Positions 1-8,140 of a stretch of 64,000 nucleotides of DNA are shown here, in pieces. The notes beneath the pieces are model-generated. The model was given only the letters and a program-made list of their open reading frames with translations, did not search any database and had not been told where the DNA came from. Source of the DNA: Terriglobia bacterium (GTDB lineage Bacteria; Acidobacteriota; Terriglobia; Terriglobales; Acidobacteriaceae); assembly GCA_020072585.1 (NCBI GenBank), contig JAIQGL010000025.1:38535-102534 (forward strand), given 5' to 3'. A program made the position numbers and the translations under genes. Positions within the stretch are counted from its first letter, which is position 1. Every line of letters begins with the position of its first letter.

Positions 1-9
1 CTCAAATAT

Positions 10-570
10 CTATTTCACCTCCAATACATCTCCTGTTTCATGCTCCTTGATTTGAAACCGCAGAAACTCATGGATCGCTTTCACCGCCTCTGCGTCACGT
101 GACGTTATCACCACCCGCCCGCCATTCTCAGCCTTCTCATAGCGGTATTTGATCTGGTCTTTCAACTTCGTCATTACCGCCACACCCGGTGGCGTCTGGT
201 CATGGACAAACATCGGGATATTGAAATCGCCGGACTGGAACGCCTGCGATATGTGGCGCAGGTGCATCTGTATCTCTTCTGTGCTCGTCTTGTCGCCAGA
301 TGAATTGGCCGTAACCTGAATCGCGCCGCCATCTTGGCTCAGCAGAAAGTGGTGTGTGGTTTTGTCCTGGGCAAATCCCATACCCTGGTCGCCGCGTTGG
401 TCGAGCTCGTGTTTCGCATGGTCGTGCACAGATGATGCAGCCTGATGCTGCTCATGCATCGGACAGTCTTTCATGCTGTCCTGTTTGTCCGCTTTGTCCG
501 TCGCTTGTTGTGCGGCGCCGCCAAGCGCCATTGCCAGGATTCCAATCACTGTAAGAAAAATGCGTTTCAT
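10..570 (-). CDS. secreted His-rich protein, probable metal-associated
   Basis: 186 residues with a Sec signal peptide (MKRIFLTVIGILAMALGGAA, then Q). After it comes a Cys/His/Met-rich stretch (residues about 36-60: CPMHEQH, HDHAKHE) that could bind a metal ion. The rest is a compact domain with the segments DKTTHHF, DGGAIQV, QMHLRHI, GVAVM and FLRFQIKEHETGD. I recall related proteins from many genomes, sometimes labelled aspartate carbamoyltransferase; nothing in this sequence supports that enzyme. The gene starts inside the stop codon of the upstream MerR regulator (ATGA overlap), so the two are translationally coupled. A role in periplasmic metal handling is inferred from the His-rich region and the neighbour only. 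Confidence 0.8.
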   Translation of the reverse strand: MKRIFLTVIGILAMALGGAAQQATDKADKQDSMKDCPMHEQHQAASSVHDHAKHELDQRGDQGMGFAQDKTTHHFLLSQDGGAIQVTANSSGDKTSTEEIQMHLRHISQAFQSGDFNIPMFVHDQTPPGVAVMTKLKDQIKYRYEKAENGGRVVITSRDAEAVKAIHEFLRFQIKEHETGDVLEVK

Positions 571-1175
571 CGTTTTTTGCCCTCATCTCTTTCCAATTTT
601 CGTTTCAGCCCGGGAGACGTCTGCGGTGAAATCGCCCTTACGCTTTCAGGATGGTTGGCGACAAACATCTCCAGCAATCCAGCACGTTTGCCCGGGGCCG
701 TGGACTTGAGCTTTCTGGCCCATCCGCGGATGGCCTTCTGCAAAGCCATATGCAGGGCTTCCAGTTCGCGGATCCTTGCTTGCAACTCGCGCGCCTTCTC
801 CATGGCCAGCGCATGCACCTGCTGGCAGGGCGCAGCGCCGCGATCGCGTAACTGCAAAATGTCCCGCAGCTCGTCCACCGTAAAGCCAATACTCAGCGCC
901 GAGCGGATCAACCGCACGCGTTCCAGCGCCTGCGGCGGATAGTGCCGGTACCCATTCTGCGAACGCTGCGCCGCGTGCAGGAGCCCTTTGCGCTCATAGT
1001 GGCGCAGCGTGTCCCGGCTTACGCCTGCCAGTTGCGCCAGCTCTCCTGATCGAAGGGCATGGCCTGCCAGGCTTTTCGCCAGCTTTGTCTCTGGTTTTGC
1101 CTTCGCCTTTGTCTCTGGCTTTCTCCGCGGCTTTTTCTGCAATAAGGGCATTCTCAACTGTGGAATATATTCCAT
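567..1175 (-). CDS. MerR-family transcriptional regulator
   Basis: The winged-helix MerR domain is clear: LRSGELAQLAGVSRDTLRHYERKGLL, reading on through NGYRHY to FTVDELRDIL. A long coiled-coil dimerisation helix follows. A single Cys (APCQQ) sits at the start of that helix, roughly where metal-sensing relatives such as ZntR or CadR carry a Cys. The usual C-terminal Cys loop is absent, so the inducer is unknown. A basic Lys/Pro/Thr-rich N-terminal extension of about 30 residues precedes the domain. Start choice is open: ATG at 1175, ATG at 1151, or TTG at 1181. The perfect palindrome just upstream favours 1151 if it is the operator. It overlaps the next gene by 4 bases (ATGA). Confidence 0.88.
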   Translation of the reverse strand: MEYIPQLRMPLLQKKPRRKPETKAKAKPETKLAKSLAGHALRSGELAQLAGVSRDTLRHYERKGLLHAAQRSQNGYRHYPPQALERVRLIRSALSIGFTVDELRDILQLRDRGAAPCQQVHALAMEKARELQARIRELEALHMALQKAIRGWARKLKSTAPGKRAGLLEMFVANHPESVRAISPQTSPGLKRKLERDEGKKR

Positions 1176-1181
1176 GGTCAA
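1150..1181 (-). promoter_or_regulatory. MerR-type elongated promoter with palindromic operator
   Basis: On the minus strand TTGACC (1176-1181) and GAGAAT (1150-1155) are separated by 20 bases. The spacer contains the perfect 14-base palindrome TGGAATATATTCCA (1161-1174). A dyad in a 19-20 bp spacer is the hallmark of MerR-controlled promoters. The weak -10, and its overlap with the possible ATG at 1151, make the exact arrangement uncertain. Confidence 0.5.
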
Positions 1182-1222
1182 GCGTTTTTCTTGCGTATTC
1201 CACCGGGAAGGCTCTCACCCTT

Positions 1223-1228
1223 TATAAT
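1223..1228 (+). promoter_or_regulatory. -10 box of aspS
   Basis: A perfect TATAAT lies 50 bases upstream of the TTG start chosen for aspS. I see no convincing -35 at 16-18 bases. Transcription starting near 1235 would exclude the in-frame start at 1191 and supports 1278. Confidence 0.5.
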
Positions 1229-1277
1229 CAGAGTCTTAGCCGCTATTGATATTTCTTTGCAATGGAAAGGTGCTTCT

Positions 1278-3095
1278 TTGCCGCTTGATTTTTTAGGTGA
1301 TCTTCGTCGCACGCACATGTGCGGAGAGCTGCGCGCCGAGCACACTGGAGCGCGGGTTATTTTACTGGGCTGGGTGAACCGCCGGCGCGATCTGGGCAAC
1401 GTGATTTTTATTGACGTCCGTGACCGCAGCGGAATGACGCAGCTCGTCTTTGATAAAGGCGAGAACGCGGCCGTGCATGAGAAGGCCAGCAATCTGCGCT
1501 CAGAGTATGTCATCGCGGCCATTGGCAAGGTGCGCCGGCGCGACGCTGACACCATCAACAAAAATATTGCCACCGGCGAGATTGAAGTCACGGTGGACGA
1601 GCTCAAGCTGCTCAATGAATCCAAGCTGCCGCCGTTCTTGCCCAGCGAAGCCGGCCCCATCAATGAAGAGGTGCGGCTCAAGTATCGCTATATCGACCTG
1701 CGGCGTGAAAACATGCAGGCGAATATCCAGCTCCGCCATAACGTGGCGCTGGCCATCCGGCAGGACCTTGCCGCGCGCGGCTTCCTGGAAATTGAAACGC
1801 CATTCATGACGCGCAGCACGCCGGAAGGCGCGCGCGACTATCTGGTGCCCAGCCGCGTGCATCCGGGCGAGTTTTACGCGCTGCCGCAATCACCGCAGCT
1901 CTTCAAACAGATCCTGATGATCTCCGGATTCGATAAATACTTTCAGATCGTGCGCTGCTTCCGCGACGAAGACCTGCGCGCCGACCGCCAGCCGGAGTTC
2001 ACGCAGATCGATCTGGAGATGAGCTTCCCCCAGCCCGACCGCGTGTTTGAGGTGGTGGAGAGCTTTTTGAAAGCTGCCTTCAAAGCGGCGGGAATCGACT
2101 TGCCGACGCCGTTCGTGCGCATGACTTACGACCAGGCGATACGGCAATATGGGATCGACAAGCCCGACATGCGCCTGCCTGCAATGACCGACATCCGTCC
2201 GGCGTTCACCGATGAAGACCTGGCCGAGCTGCGCATTGACGGCAACCTGAACATGGTCGGCATCAGGATTCCAAACGTGGGCAAGATTTCTGACCGCGAG
2301 AAGAAAGAGCTGCGAGCTCTATCTGAAGAGCTGGGCAAGCGGAATAAAGATTTTGCCGGAGTGCTGTACGATTTTGCTCAGCTAGAAAAAAAACGCCCGC
2401 AGGTGGCGGCAAAAATCCGCGAACTGTGCGGCGCCGGGGCGGACGACCTGGTTGTTCCGGTGGTGGGCATTGCCGCGGAAGGTAAGACGCGCTCAGCGGC
2501 CAACCAGAAGGCGCAATTCACCTCCGGCGGCGAGGCGCGGCTGGAACTGGCGCGCAAATACGCCGACAAACATAAAGCCTTCGAGCGCACCGGTGAGGTG
2601 GCGCGCGATTTCAAATTGCTCTGGGTGACCGACTTTCCCATGTTCGAATATGACGAAGGAGAAAGGCGGTGGAACGCGGCGCACCATCCATTTACCTCAC
2701 CCCATGAGCAGGATATGGACAAGCTGCAAGCCGATCCCGGCGCGGTGCGTGCGCTGGCCTATGACGTGGTGCTGAACGGCACGGAGCTGGGTTCGGGCTC
2801 CATCCGTATTCATCGCCAGGACATTCAGAAGCAGATCTTTACTTCGCTGGGCATGACCGACGACGAAGCCCGCTCGCGCTTTGGCTTCTTCCTGGACGCG
2901 CTGGAATATGGCACACCTCCGCATGGTGGGATTGCGCTCGGGTTGGACCGCATTGTGATGATCCTGGCCGGTGAGGACAGCCTGCGCGAGGTGATTCCCT
3001 TCCCCAAGACGGCGAAGGCGATCGATATGATGGTAGATGCGCCTACGCCGGTAAGCGAGGCGCAGTTAAGGGATTTGGGAATCAAGATCCGATAA
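1278..3095 (+). CDS. aspS: aspartyl-tRNA synthetase
   Basis: Class II aminoacyl-tRNA synthetase that charges tRNA-Asp in the cytosol, about 605 residues, the normal size for the bacterial type with a GAD insertion domain. The N-terminal anticodon-binding OB fold shows CGELR and GWVNRRRDLGN. Motif 2 is FRDEDLRADRQPEFTQID. The C-terminal end carries GTPPHGGIALGLDRIVMILAG (motif 3). I place the start at a TTG (1278, MPLDFLGDLRRTHMCG): GGAAAGG lies 7 bases upstream, a TATAAT box lies just before it, and the peptide matches the usual AspRS N-terminus. Longer reading back to 1191 would start before the promoter. Whether it is discriminating or also charges tRNA-Asn cannot be told here. Confidence 0.97.
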   Translation: MPLDFLGDLRRTHMCGELRAEHTGARVILLGWVNRRRDLGNVIFIDVRDRSGMTQLVFDKGENAAVHEKASNLRSEYVIAAIGKVRRRDADTINKNIATGEIEVTVDELKLLNESKLPPFLPSEAGPINEEVRLKYRYIDLRRENMQANIQLRHNVALAIRQDLAARGFLEIETPFMTRSTPEGARDYLVPSRVHPGEFYALPQSPQLFKQILMISGFDKYFQIVRCFRDEDLRADRQPEFTQIDLEMSFPQPDRVFEVVESFLKAAFKAAGIDLPTPFVRMTYDQAIRQYGIDKPDMRLPAMTDIRPAFTDEDLAELRIDGNLNMVGIRIPNVGKISDREKKELRALSEELGKRNKDFAGVLYDFAQLEKKRPQVAAKIRELCGAGADDLVVPVVGIAAEGKTRSAANQKAQFTSGGEARLELARKYADKHKAFERTGEVARDFKLLWVTDFPMFEYDEGERRWNAAHHPFTSPHEQDMDKLQADPGAVRALAYDVVLNGTELGSGSIRIHRQDIQKQIFTSLGMTDDEARSRFGFFLDALEYGTPPHGGIALGLDRIVMILAGEDSLREVIPFPKTAKAIDMMVDAPTPVSEAQLRDLGIKIR

Positions 3096-3104
3096 AGAGA
3101 GATT

Positions 3105-3203
3105 TACCACAGAGGGCACAGGGAAGAAACTGGATTCGGAATTGACCGAATCAAGAAATGAGGCCGCCTTCCCTCCGTGTTCCTCTGTACCCCTCTGTGG
3201 TTA
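3105..3203. terminator. bidirectional inverted repeat between aspS and the MFS gene
   Basis: ACCACAGAGGGCACAGGGAA (from 3106) pairs imperfectly with a complementary arm at 3169-3203 (ends CCCTCTGTGGT). Nested inside is a perfect 7-bp stem at 3133-3152 (GATTCGG/CCGAATC). The element separates two convergent genes and belongs to the 'CCACAGAGG' type of intergenic repeat found in many large soil-bacterial genomes. It has no strong U-tract, so termination is inferred from position. Confidence 0.5.
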
Positions 3204-4559
3204 GATCCCCGATCTTTCCTCTCGCTGCTGAAGGTCCCGCCCAATCGTTCTTGATCCTAACCACAGCACGCCGGCCAGCAACAAAGACAGCACAGGAATC
3301 GCCAGCAGGGCCTGTTGCAGGCCGATGGCTTTAAAGGCTTCATTGATCTTGTCGAAGCCAGCCAGATGCGCTGCATGCAGGGCGAAGAGATCGCTCAACT
3401 TGCCGATGATCAGTGTTCCCCACGACGCGCCGAACACATACATCACCAGAAAGTAGATTGCCATGCTGGTGCCGCGCAGCGCGGGCGCAACGATGTCCTG
3501 GATCGAGGCATAAACCAGGCCGTAATACATATTGAGCAGGCCGTAGGCAATCGTGAGCAGAGGAAGAGCCAGGGCAATCGATCCGATTCCCTGATGAATT
3601 CCAAAATAGGAGAGCGGAACGGCCAGCAGGGCGGCGATGGATGCAATCTTCATGCGCCCGCTGCGATTGCGCTTTACGATTCGATCACCCCAGACGCCCG
3701 CGACGGAACCGCCAAGAATGCCGCCAACAGCATAGACAATTCCGGTCGTAACTCCCGCACGCGCTACGCTCATGTGGTGTATCCGGCTAAAAAATGCCGG
3801 AAAGAATGTGCCAATGGAGTACAGAATGAAGTTCACCAACGCGCCAGAGATGGCGATCAACCAGAAAGTGGGAACACTCAGCACGGCCCAGATAGAGCCG
3901 GCATCGGCCGGTGGCGCATGCTTTTCAGAGGCGCCACGCGCGGGTTCGTGCAGCATGAGCAGCAACGGAATCAGCACCAGCGCCGGCGCCGCGGCTGCCA
4001 GCATGGCCATGCGCCAACCGAGCTTCTGCGCGATGGGCCCGCTGAAGAAGAAGCTGAGCGCGCCGCCCACGGGAACTCCCAGCATGAAAAGCGCCAGCGG
4101 CTTGGAACGGCGCTCCGCGGGAAAAAGATCACCGATCCAACTGGTGGCCGTGGGAGCGGCGGTGGCTTCACCCACACCAACGCCCAGGCGCGAAATTACG
4201 AGGAAAGAGTAGCTGTTAATCCAGCGGGCACTGGCCGTGAGCAACGCCCAGACGGTAATGCCGATGGCCAGAAGCTTCTTGCGGCTGACTCTGTCGGCCA
4301 GAAGGCCCAGCGGCAGCCCAACCAGGCCGTAAAGGAGCGTAAATGCGGTGTTGAGCCCTCCAATCTGCGTGTCGGTGAGGTGGAACTCTTTGCGTACAGG
4401 CTCCACCACAGCCCCGGCGACCTGGCGATCGTAAAAATTGAGGACGTTAATGGCCACCAGAACAGCCAGCGGCCACCAGGCTATTGCACGGTTCGGAGTA
4501 TTCGCCTGCCCAACTGGAGTGCTTGCCGACTCGGTGGCGATCGTACCTTTCGTGACCAT
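3201..4559 (-). CDS. MFS transporter, spinster-like
   Basis: About 452 residues with 12 predicted membrane helices. The first helix region (VAINVLNFYDRQVAG), the A-loop LADRVSRKKLLAIG and the segment SRLGVGVGEATAAPTATSWIGDLFP resemble the spinster-like branch of the major facilitator superfamily. The substrate cannot be deduced. The ATG at 4559 is preferred; an in-frame TTG lies 9 bases upstream. The gene is convergent with aspS and stands alone. Confidence 0.9.
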   Translation of the reverse strand: MVTKGTIATESASTPVGQANTPNRAIAWWPLAVLVAINVLNFYDRQVAGAVVEPVRKEFHLTDTQIGGLNTAFTLLYGLVGLPLGLLADRVSRKKLLAIGITVWALLTASARWINSYSFLVISRLGVGVGEATAAPTATSWIGDLFPAERRSKPLALFMLGVPVGGALSFFFSGPIAQKLGWRMAMLAAAAPALVLIPLLLMLHEPARGASEKHAPPADAGSIWAVLSVPTFWLIAISGALVNFILYSIGTFFPAFFSRIHHMSVARAGVTTGIVYAVGGILGGSVAGVWGDRIVKRNRSGRMKIASIAALLAVPLSYFGIHQGIGSIALALPLLTIAYGLLNMYYGLVYASIQDIVAPALRGTSMAIYFLVMYVFGASWGTLIIGKLSDLFALHAAHLAGFDKINEAFKAIGLQQALLAIPVLSLLLAGVLWLGSRTIGRDLQQREERSGI

Positions 4560-4699
4560 GCGCGGCAATACTATCAGATGCCGCGCGCGCCAGGGTACTA
4601 GAGAAACGCTGCAAGAAGAGTCAGCTTGCCGTGCGGTGAATTCAGATGGTTAATCTCATCGCATTCAGTTCATGAATGACCTTGAAGGACCCCCGGGGG

Positions 4700-5137
4700 C
4701 TATTTTCTTGCCACCGCGCCTTTGAGTATCACCACGTTCGACGGCATCTCCGGCTTCAAGTTATCTTCCGCGGTAATGAAAATCTCAAACTCCTTGTAAG
4801 GAGTTGCGGCTTTCAGGCTGCCTTCCAGATTTTCATTCACACGCAGGGCCCCCAGTAATTCCGGATCTCTACCGCGTGACTGCACCCATACAAGATAGGT
4901 CTGCTTGGCCGGCGTGAGCGACTGCGGTGTGGCCATGTGCTTCACCTGGACTTCAATGCCGGTGTTGCCGTTGCGATCAGTGTCAGTATTGACCTTGCCT
5001 TCGGCAGCCGGCGCAACCCCCGTGTTCGCCAGGCGGTCTTCTCTTCCCCAGGCTGCGGTGGCCAGCAGGAAGATACAGAGCAGAAACAGAGCAACCTTGC
5101 TGCTTAACTTACGATGACCCAGATTACGACGACTCAT
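4700..5137 (-). CDS. secreted protein with anti-sigma-K (RskA)-like domain
   Basis: 145 residues. A basic N-terminus and hydrophobic core (KVALFLLCIFLLATAAWG) form a signal peptide. The mature part has a stretch (QTYLVWVQSRGRDPELLGAL...KEFEIFITAEDNLKPEMPS) that resembles the extracytoplasmic domain of RskA/anti-sigma-K-type proteins, where a Tyr-x-Val-Trp motif is followed by a comparison to a reference value. No zinc-finger anti-sigma domain or sigma factor is next to it, so a regulatory role is not supported. Monocistronic. Confidence 0.75.
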   Translation of the reverse strand: MSRRNLGHRKLSSKVALFLLCIFLLATAAWGREDRLANTGVAPAAEGKVNTDTDRNGNTGIEVQVKHMATPQSLTPAKQTYLVWVQSRGRDPELLGALRVNENLEGSLKAATPYKEFEIFITAEDNLKPEMPSNVVILKGAVARK

Positions 5138-5305
5138 GGTGAATTTCCCCCTTGAACATGAACGGCTTTTGCATCTCTATCCGGTTAAGATGTGCCGCAG
5201 GGGAAACAACGTTGCAGCAAATGCAGAGCACGTTGGTTTTTGTGCCTTGAGAATTTGAATCTGAAGAGGAGCGGTGATTTTTTGGGCGTCATCAGCTCTG
5301 AAGAA

Positions 5306-6964
5306 TCAGCTCTGCGCTTTTTCGCTCGGGCCATCCTCTTGTTCCAGCTTGAGCCGCGAGTTCCGGGCCGGCTCGAAGGCAGGATCCAGGTTGCAAGCGG
5401 CCACCATGTAATCCAGCGCGTCAGCAGAGCGACCCAGTCCCAGAGCACAAAGTCCAAGATTGTAACTGGTAGGAGCAGAGCGGCCCAGCACCTGTTCAGA
5501 GACCTCAAACATGGCGAGCGCGTCAGCAAAGAAACGCAGCTCCAGCAGGATCACCCCGCAGTTGAAAGCCAGCACGTTTTCCGCTGCGCTCACGGGATAA
5601 TGATTGCCCCAGGTGCTCAGGACCGCATTCCGCAAGTCTGTGCGCTCGGCTCCCACGCTGCGGAGCTGGCGAGCGATTACTGGAAAGAGGCGCAGCAAGG
5701 CGGTTGTATCCCAGCGGGTGAGCCGCAGAAGGGCCAGGATCTGAGGTATGGACATCTGCTCCATGTGAGGATGCAGCCAGGCCAGTAAAGCGAACAAATC
5801 ATCCGGGCCAAAGCTTGCCATCGCGTCGCGATACGCAGAGGCAGTGCCGGGAAACTCATCGCCCGGGCGGAGTTGCAGGAAGGCGCAAATGCTAAGTCCG
5901 GCAGAATGCTTGTCCGGCTTGAGCGCTTCGCCGCCCAGGCCTACAAAGTATTTGCCGATAGCGTCAAAATTCACCATCTGAGAAAAGCAGCCTGGGCCAT
6001 GAAATTCAATCGTCGGCGAACCCTGATAGAGTTGTAGGTCTTCTTCATGCGCGATTGCTTTGTCAGCGGCGAGCAGCAGCATTCTTCCGTCAGTACGTTG
6101 ACCGAGTTTCTTGAGCGCTTTGAGAGCCGCACATGGAAACAACACGGTGCCTGATGGCACCCCTGTACGATATTGCTCCAGGATCAGGTTCCAGGACTCC
6201 TCCGGATAACGATTTGGAGACACTTCAACGTTTTTATAGGAGAGCTGAAGGTCTTTAAGCTCTATTTCACTGTTTGGATTGTGGTTCGGTTTTCGCGTGG
6301 TTGTGAGCAAAGCCTCAAGGACCTGGCCATTGTTAATGACAAATGCATCCTGCGGAAGGCTGTCAAAAACATAGTTTGCGATCAGTACAAGCGGCCCGCC
6401 AGGCTGAGTGGAACTTGTGAAGTTGCTGTTGACGAAACTCGAGTCGATCTCGCCCCCAGCCTGGAGCTGCTCGAACACCAGCGTCCCCTGTCTAACGAAG
6501 CCGGCCAGGTACGCGTTCAAGCGCCATGATTGAAGCAGATTCTCGGAGCAATCGGTCATGCAATAGCGCACGGTGCTTACATCGATGTTCGCCGCATGCA
6601 TGAGGTCCGCCAGCTTGCGCAAAAAGAGATAGGAGAACTTGCCGGATCCGGCGCCAAGTTCGAGGATGCGCAGAGGGTTTTCGTTTGAGAGTGGTTGCCC
6701 TGTGGCATGGGTCCGCCGCATGCAGTCACAGAGAAAACCGAAAACTATGCGGGCGTAGATCTCGGCGATGAAGGGGTTATTCGTGATGTAGCTTGGAACC
6801 TGGTCTTCAGTCCAGGCCTTGAGGCCGCGTTGAGCATAGAAGTCGCGCTGCAGCGGCCAGATCACTGACGATGACAAGGATACGTCAGATTCCAGCACAA
6901 CAGGTCCATCGCCGGACGTGATCACGGTATGGTCAGTCATGCGTCTTTGTTTATCTGACAGCAT
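5306..6964 (-). CDS. SAM-dependent methyltransferase (MidA-like) with C-terminal TPR-like region
   Basis: 552 residues. The N-terminal half carries the class I SAM-binding motif RILELGAGSGKFSYLFLRKL (about residues 100-120), followed by CMTDCSENLL and VLIANYVFDSLPQDAF. This arrangement resembles MidA/NDUFAF7-type methyltransferases. The C-terminal 100 residues contain TPR-like helices (TSYNLGLCALGLGRSADALD, then ACNLDPAFEPAR), so the enzyme may dock on a partner protein. It lies 3' of the tail-collar operon but is separated from it by a strong terminator. Target unknown; it could modify the collar or surface proteins (inference only). Confidence 0.82.
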   Translation of the reverse strand: MLSDKQRRMTDHTVITSGDGPVVLESDVSLSSSVIWPLQRDFYAQRGLKAWTEDQVPSYITNNPFIAEIYARIVFGFLCDCMRRTHATGQPLSNENPLRILELGAGSGKFSYLFLRKLADLMHAANIDVSTVRYCMTDCSENLLQSWRLNAYLAGFVRQGTLVFEQLQAGGEIDSSFVNSNFTSSTQPGGPLVLIANYVFDSLPQDAFVINNGQVLEALLTTTRKPNHNPNSEIELKDLQLSYKNVEVSPNRYPEESWNLILEQYRTGVPSGTVLFPCAALKALKKLGQRTDGRMLLLAADKAIAHEEDLQLYQGSPTIEFHGPGCFSQMVNFDAIGKYFVGLGGEALKPDKHSAGLSICAFLQLRPGDEFPGTASAYRDAMASFGPDDLFALLAWLHPHMEQMSIPQILALLRLTRWDTTALLRLFPVIARQLRSVGAERTDLRNAVLSTWGNHYPVSAAENVLAFNCGVILLELRFFADALAMFEVSEQVLGRSAPTSYNLGLCALGLGRSADALDYMVAACNLDPAFEPARNSRLKLEQEDGPSEKAQS

Positions 6965-6988
6965 ACGCGATTGGTCACAGCCTGAGAC

Positions 6989-7022
6989 AAAAAAAGGCTT
7001 GGGAGTATCGCTCTCCCAAGCC
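6989..7022 (-). terminator. Rho-independent terminator of the collar operon
   Basis: Perfect 10-bp stem (GGCTTGGGAG at 6996-7005 with CTCCCAAGCC at 7013-7022), 7-base loop, followed on the minus strand by seven T. It lies 28 bases after the stop of the third collar gene and before the methyltransferase start, so it ends the four-gene transcript. Confidence 0.92.
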
Positions 7023-7050
7023 AGATTTTAGATTCGACACTCGGCGCTCT

Positions 7051-7581
7051 CTAGCTTCGCGCCGGGAAGACCCCCTGCAACGCGATGATGAAGGTGAGAC
7101 CCAGAAACGGCATCATGTTGTTGTGAGGCAGATTGCCGCCGGAGATCGACGTACCGAACGGGTTCATCTGCACGTTGGTTTGCGGGCTGCTAGGCACATA
7201 GAGATTGCCTCCCCCCAGCTTTGCCCCAGACGCCCAGGAATTGTTGACAGGCGTTGTTTGAGTGCTGCCAGTGGAGCCCTGCGCAGTATGGGAGTGCGCC
7301 GGCATCTCAGTTTGCAGCAGGGTTACACTCTGTTCCCCGCCGATTTCACCCAGATCGCGCAGGCTAAGCCCAGGGCCCTGGCCCGCCTGCATGGGGGCTG
7401 AGCCCTGGAGATTGGGGAGGGCAAAGTTGCTCTTTCCGTCACCACCATAGGTGGTGCCAAGAAGAGAGAAAAGCGCCGTATTCTGGCTGATGGGCAGGAG
7501 TTGGCCATTGCACTGCGCCCAGCCCGTGGGGGCGAAGTTACCAGTGAAGATTCTTATTTCAGCGACAAATGGATTTGACAT
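7051..7581 (-). CDS. phage tail collar domain protein, paralogue 3
   Basis: 176 residues. The N-terminal tail-collar domain (PF07484 type, also called microcystin-dependent/MdpB-like) has PTGWAQCNGQLLPISQN, LLGTTYGGDGKSNFALPNLQ and the metal-type motif PAHSH. The C-terminal part ends NMMPFLGLTFIIALQGVFPA. There is no signal peptide, so export, if any, uses another route. The middle is a variable Gly/Ser/Asn-rich loop. It starts 15 bases after the stop of paralogue 2 and is the last gene before the terminator. In phages this fold sits at short tail fibres; here no other tail gene is present. Confidence 0.93.
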   Translation of the reverse strand: MSNPFVAEIRIFTGNFAPTGWAQCNGQLLPISQNTALFSLLGTTYGGDGKSNFALPNLQGSAPMQAGQGPGLSLRDLGEIGGEQSVTLLQTEMPAHSHTAQGSTGSTQTTPVNNSWASGAKLGGGNLYVPSSPQTNVQMNPFGTSISGGNLPHNNMMPFLGLTFIIALQGVFPARS

Positions 7582-7596
7582 GGATTTCCTTTCGCC

Positions 7597-8097
7597 TTAA
7601 TTCTGAGAGGGGAAGATCCCCTGCAGTGCAATGATGAAATTGAGAACCAGATAGGGCGACATGTTCTCATGCGGCTGACTGCCCCCTACGGGCAGAATAC
7701 AGGCCGGGTTCATGGCATTGTTCGGCGCAGCATTTGAATACAGGTTATTGGGATTTCCCGCCCATAGATTGCCTCCCGGAGCGGGAGCCGTGGGAGCGCC
7801 GGAATTACCGACTGGCACATGGTTATGAGCGGGCAATTCGGAGATGTTCAGGGTGTGCGCAGTTTCACCGCCACGCTCGCCCAGGACGATCCCATCGCCA
7901 ACGTGCACCGGCATGCGGCCCTGAAGGTTAGGCAGAGCAAATGTGGTGCGGCCGTCGCCGCCATAGGTTGTTCCCAGGATTGCAAAGAGGGCCTGGTTCT
8001 GATTGATGGGCAGCAGCTGTCCATTACAGAACGTCCAGCCTTTGGGAGGGAAATTCCAACTGATGATCTTGATTTCGCCAAGAAACGGCTCTGACAT
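7597..8097 (-). CDS. phage tail collar domain protein, paralogue 2
   Basis: 166 residues, same build as its neighbours: FPPKGWTFCNGQLLPINQN, ILGTTYGGDGRTTFALPNLQ, RMPVHVGDG, PAHNH, and the C-terminal signature GGSQPHENMSPYLVLNFIIALQGIFPSQN. The variable loop (residues about 105-135) is Pro/Ala/Asn-rich. No signal peptide. It is placed 43 bases after paralogue 1 and 15 bases before paralogue 3, which indicates co-expression. Confidence 0.93.
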   Translation of the reverse strand: MSEPFLGEIKIISWNFPPKGWTFCNGQLLPINQNQALFAILGTTYGGDGRTTFALPNLQGRMPVHVGDGIVLGERGGETAHTLNISELPAHNHVPVGNSGAPTAPAPGGNLWAGNPNNLYSNAAPNNAMNPACILPVGGSQPHENMSPYLVLNFIIALQGIFPSQN

Positions 8098-8140
8098 TTC
8101 GCGTCTCCTCTAGTCTTTTTTTAGCTGGCCGAAAAACGGT

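Noticed and set aside
10..570. Aspartate carbamoyltransferase activity for the His-rich protein
   Set aside because: Relatives sometimes carry this label, but the protein is secreted, 186 residues long and lacks the carbamoyl-phosphate motifs.
3315..4601. 428-codon frame antisense to the MFS gene
   Set aside because: Highly charged, His/Arg/Gln-rich translation without domain features; the MFS protein on the other strand is unmistakable.
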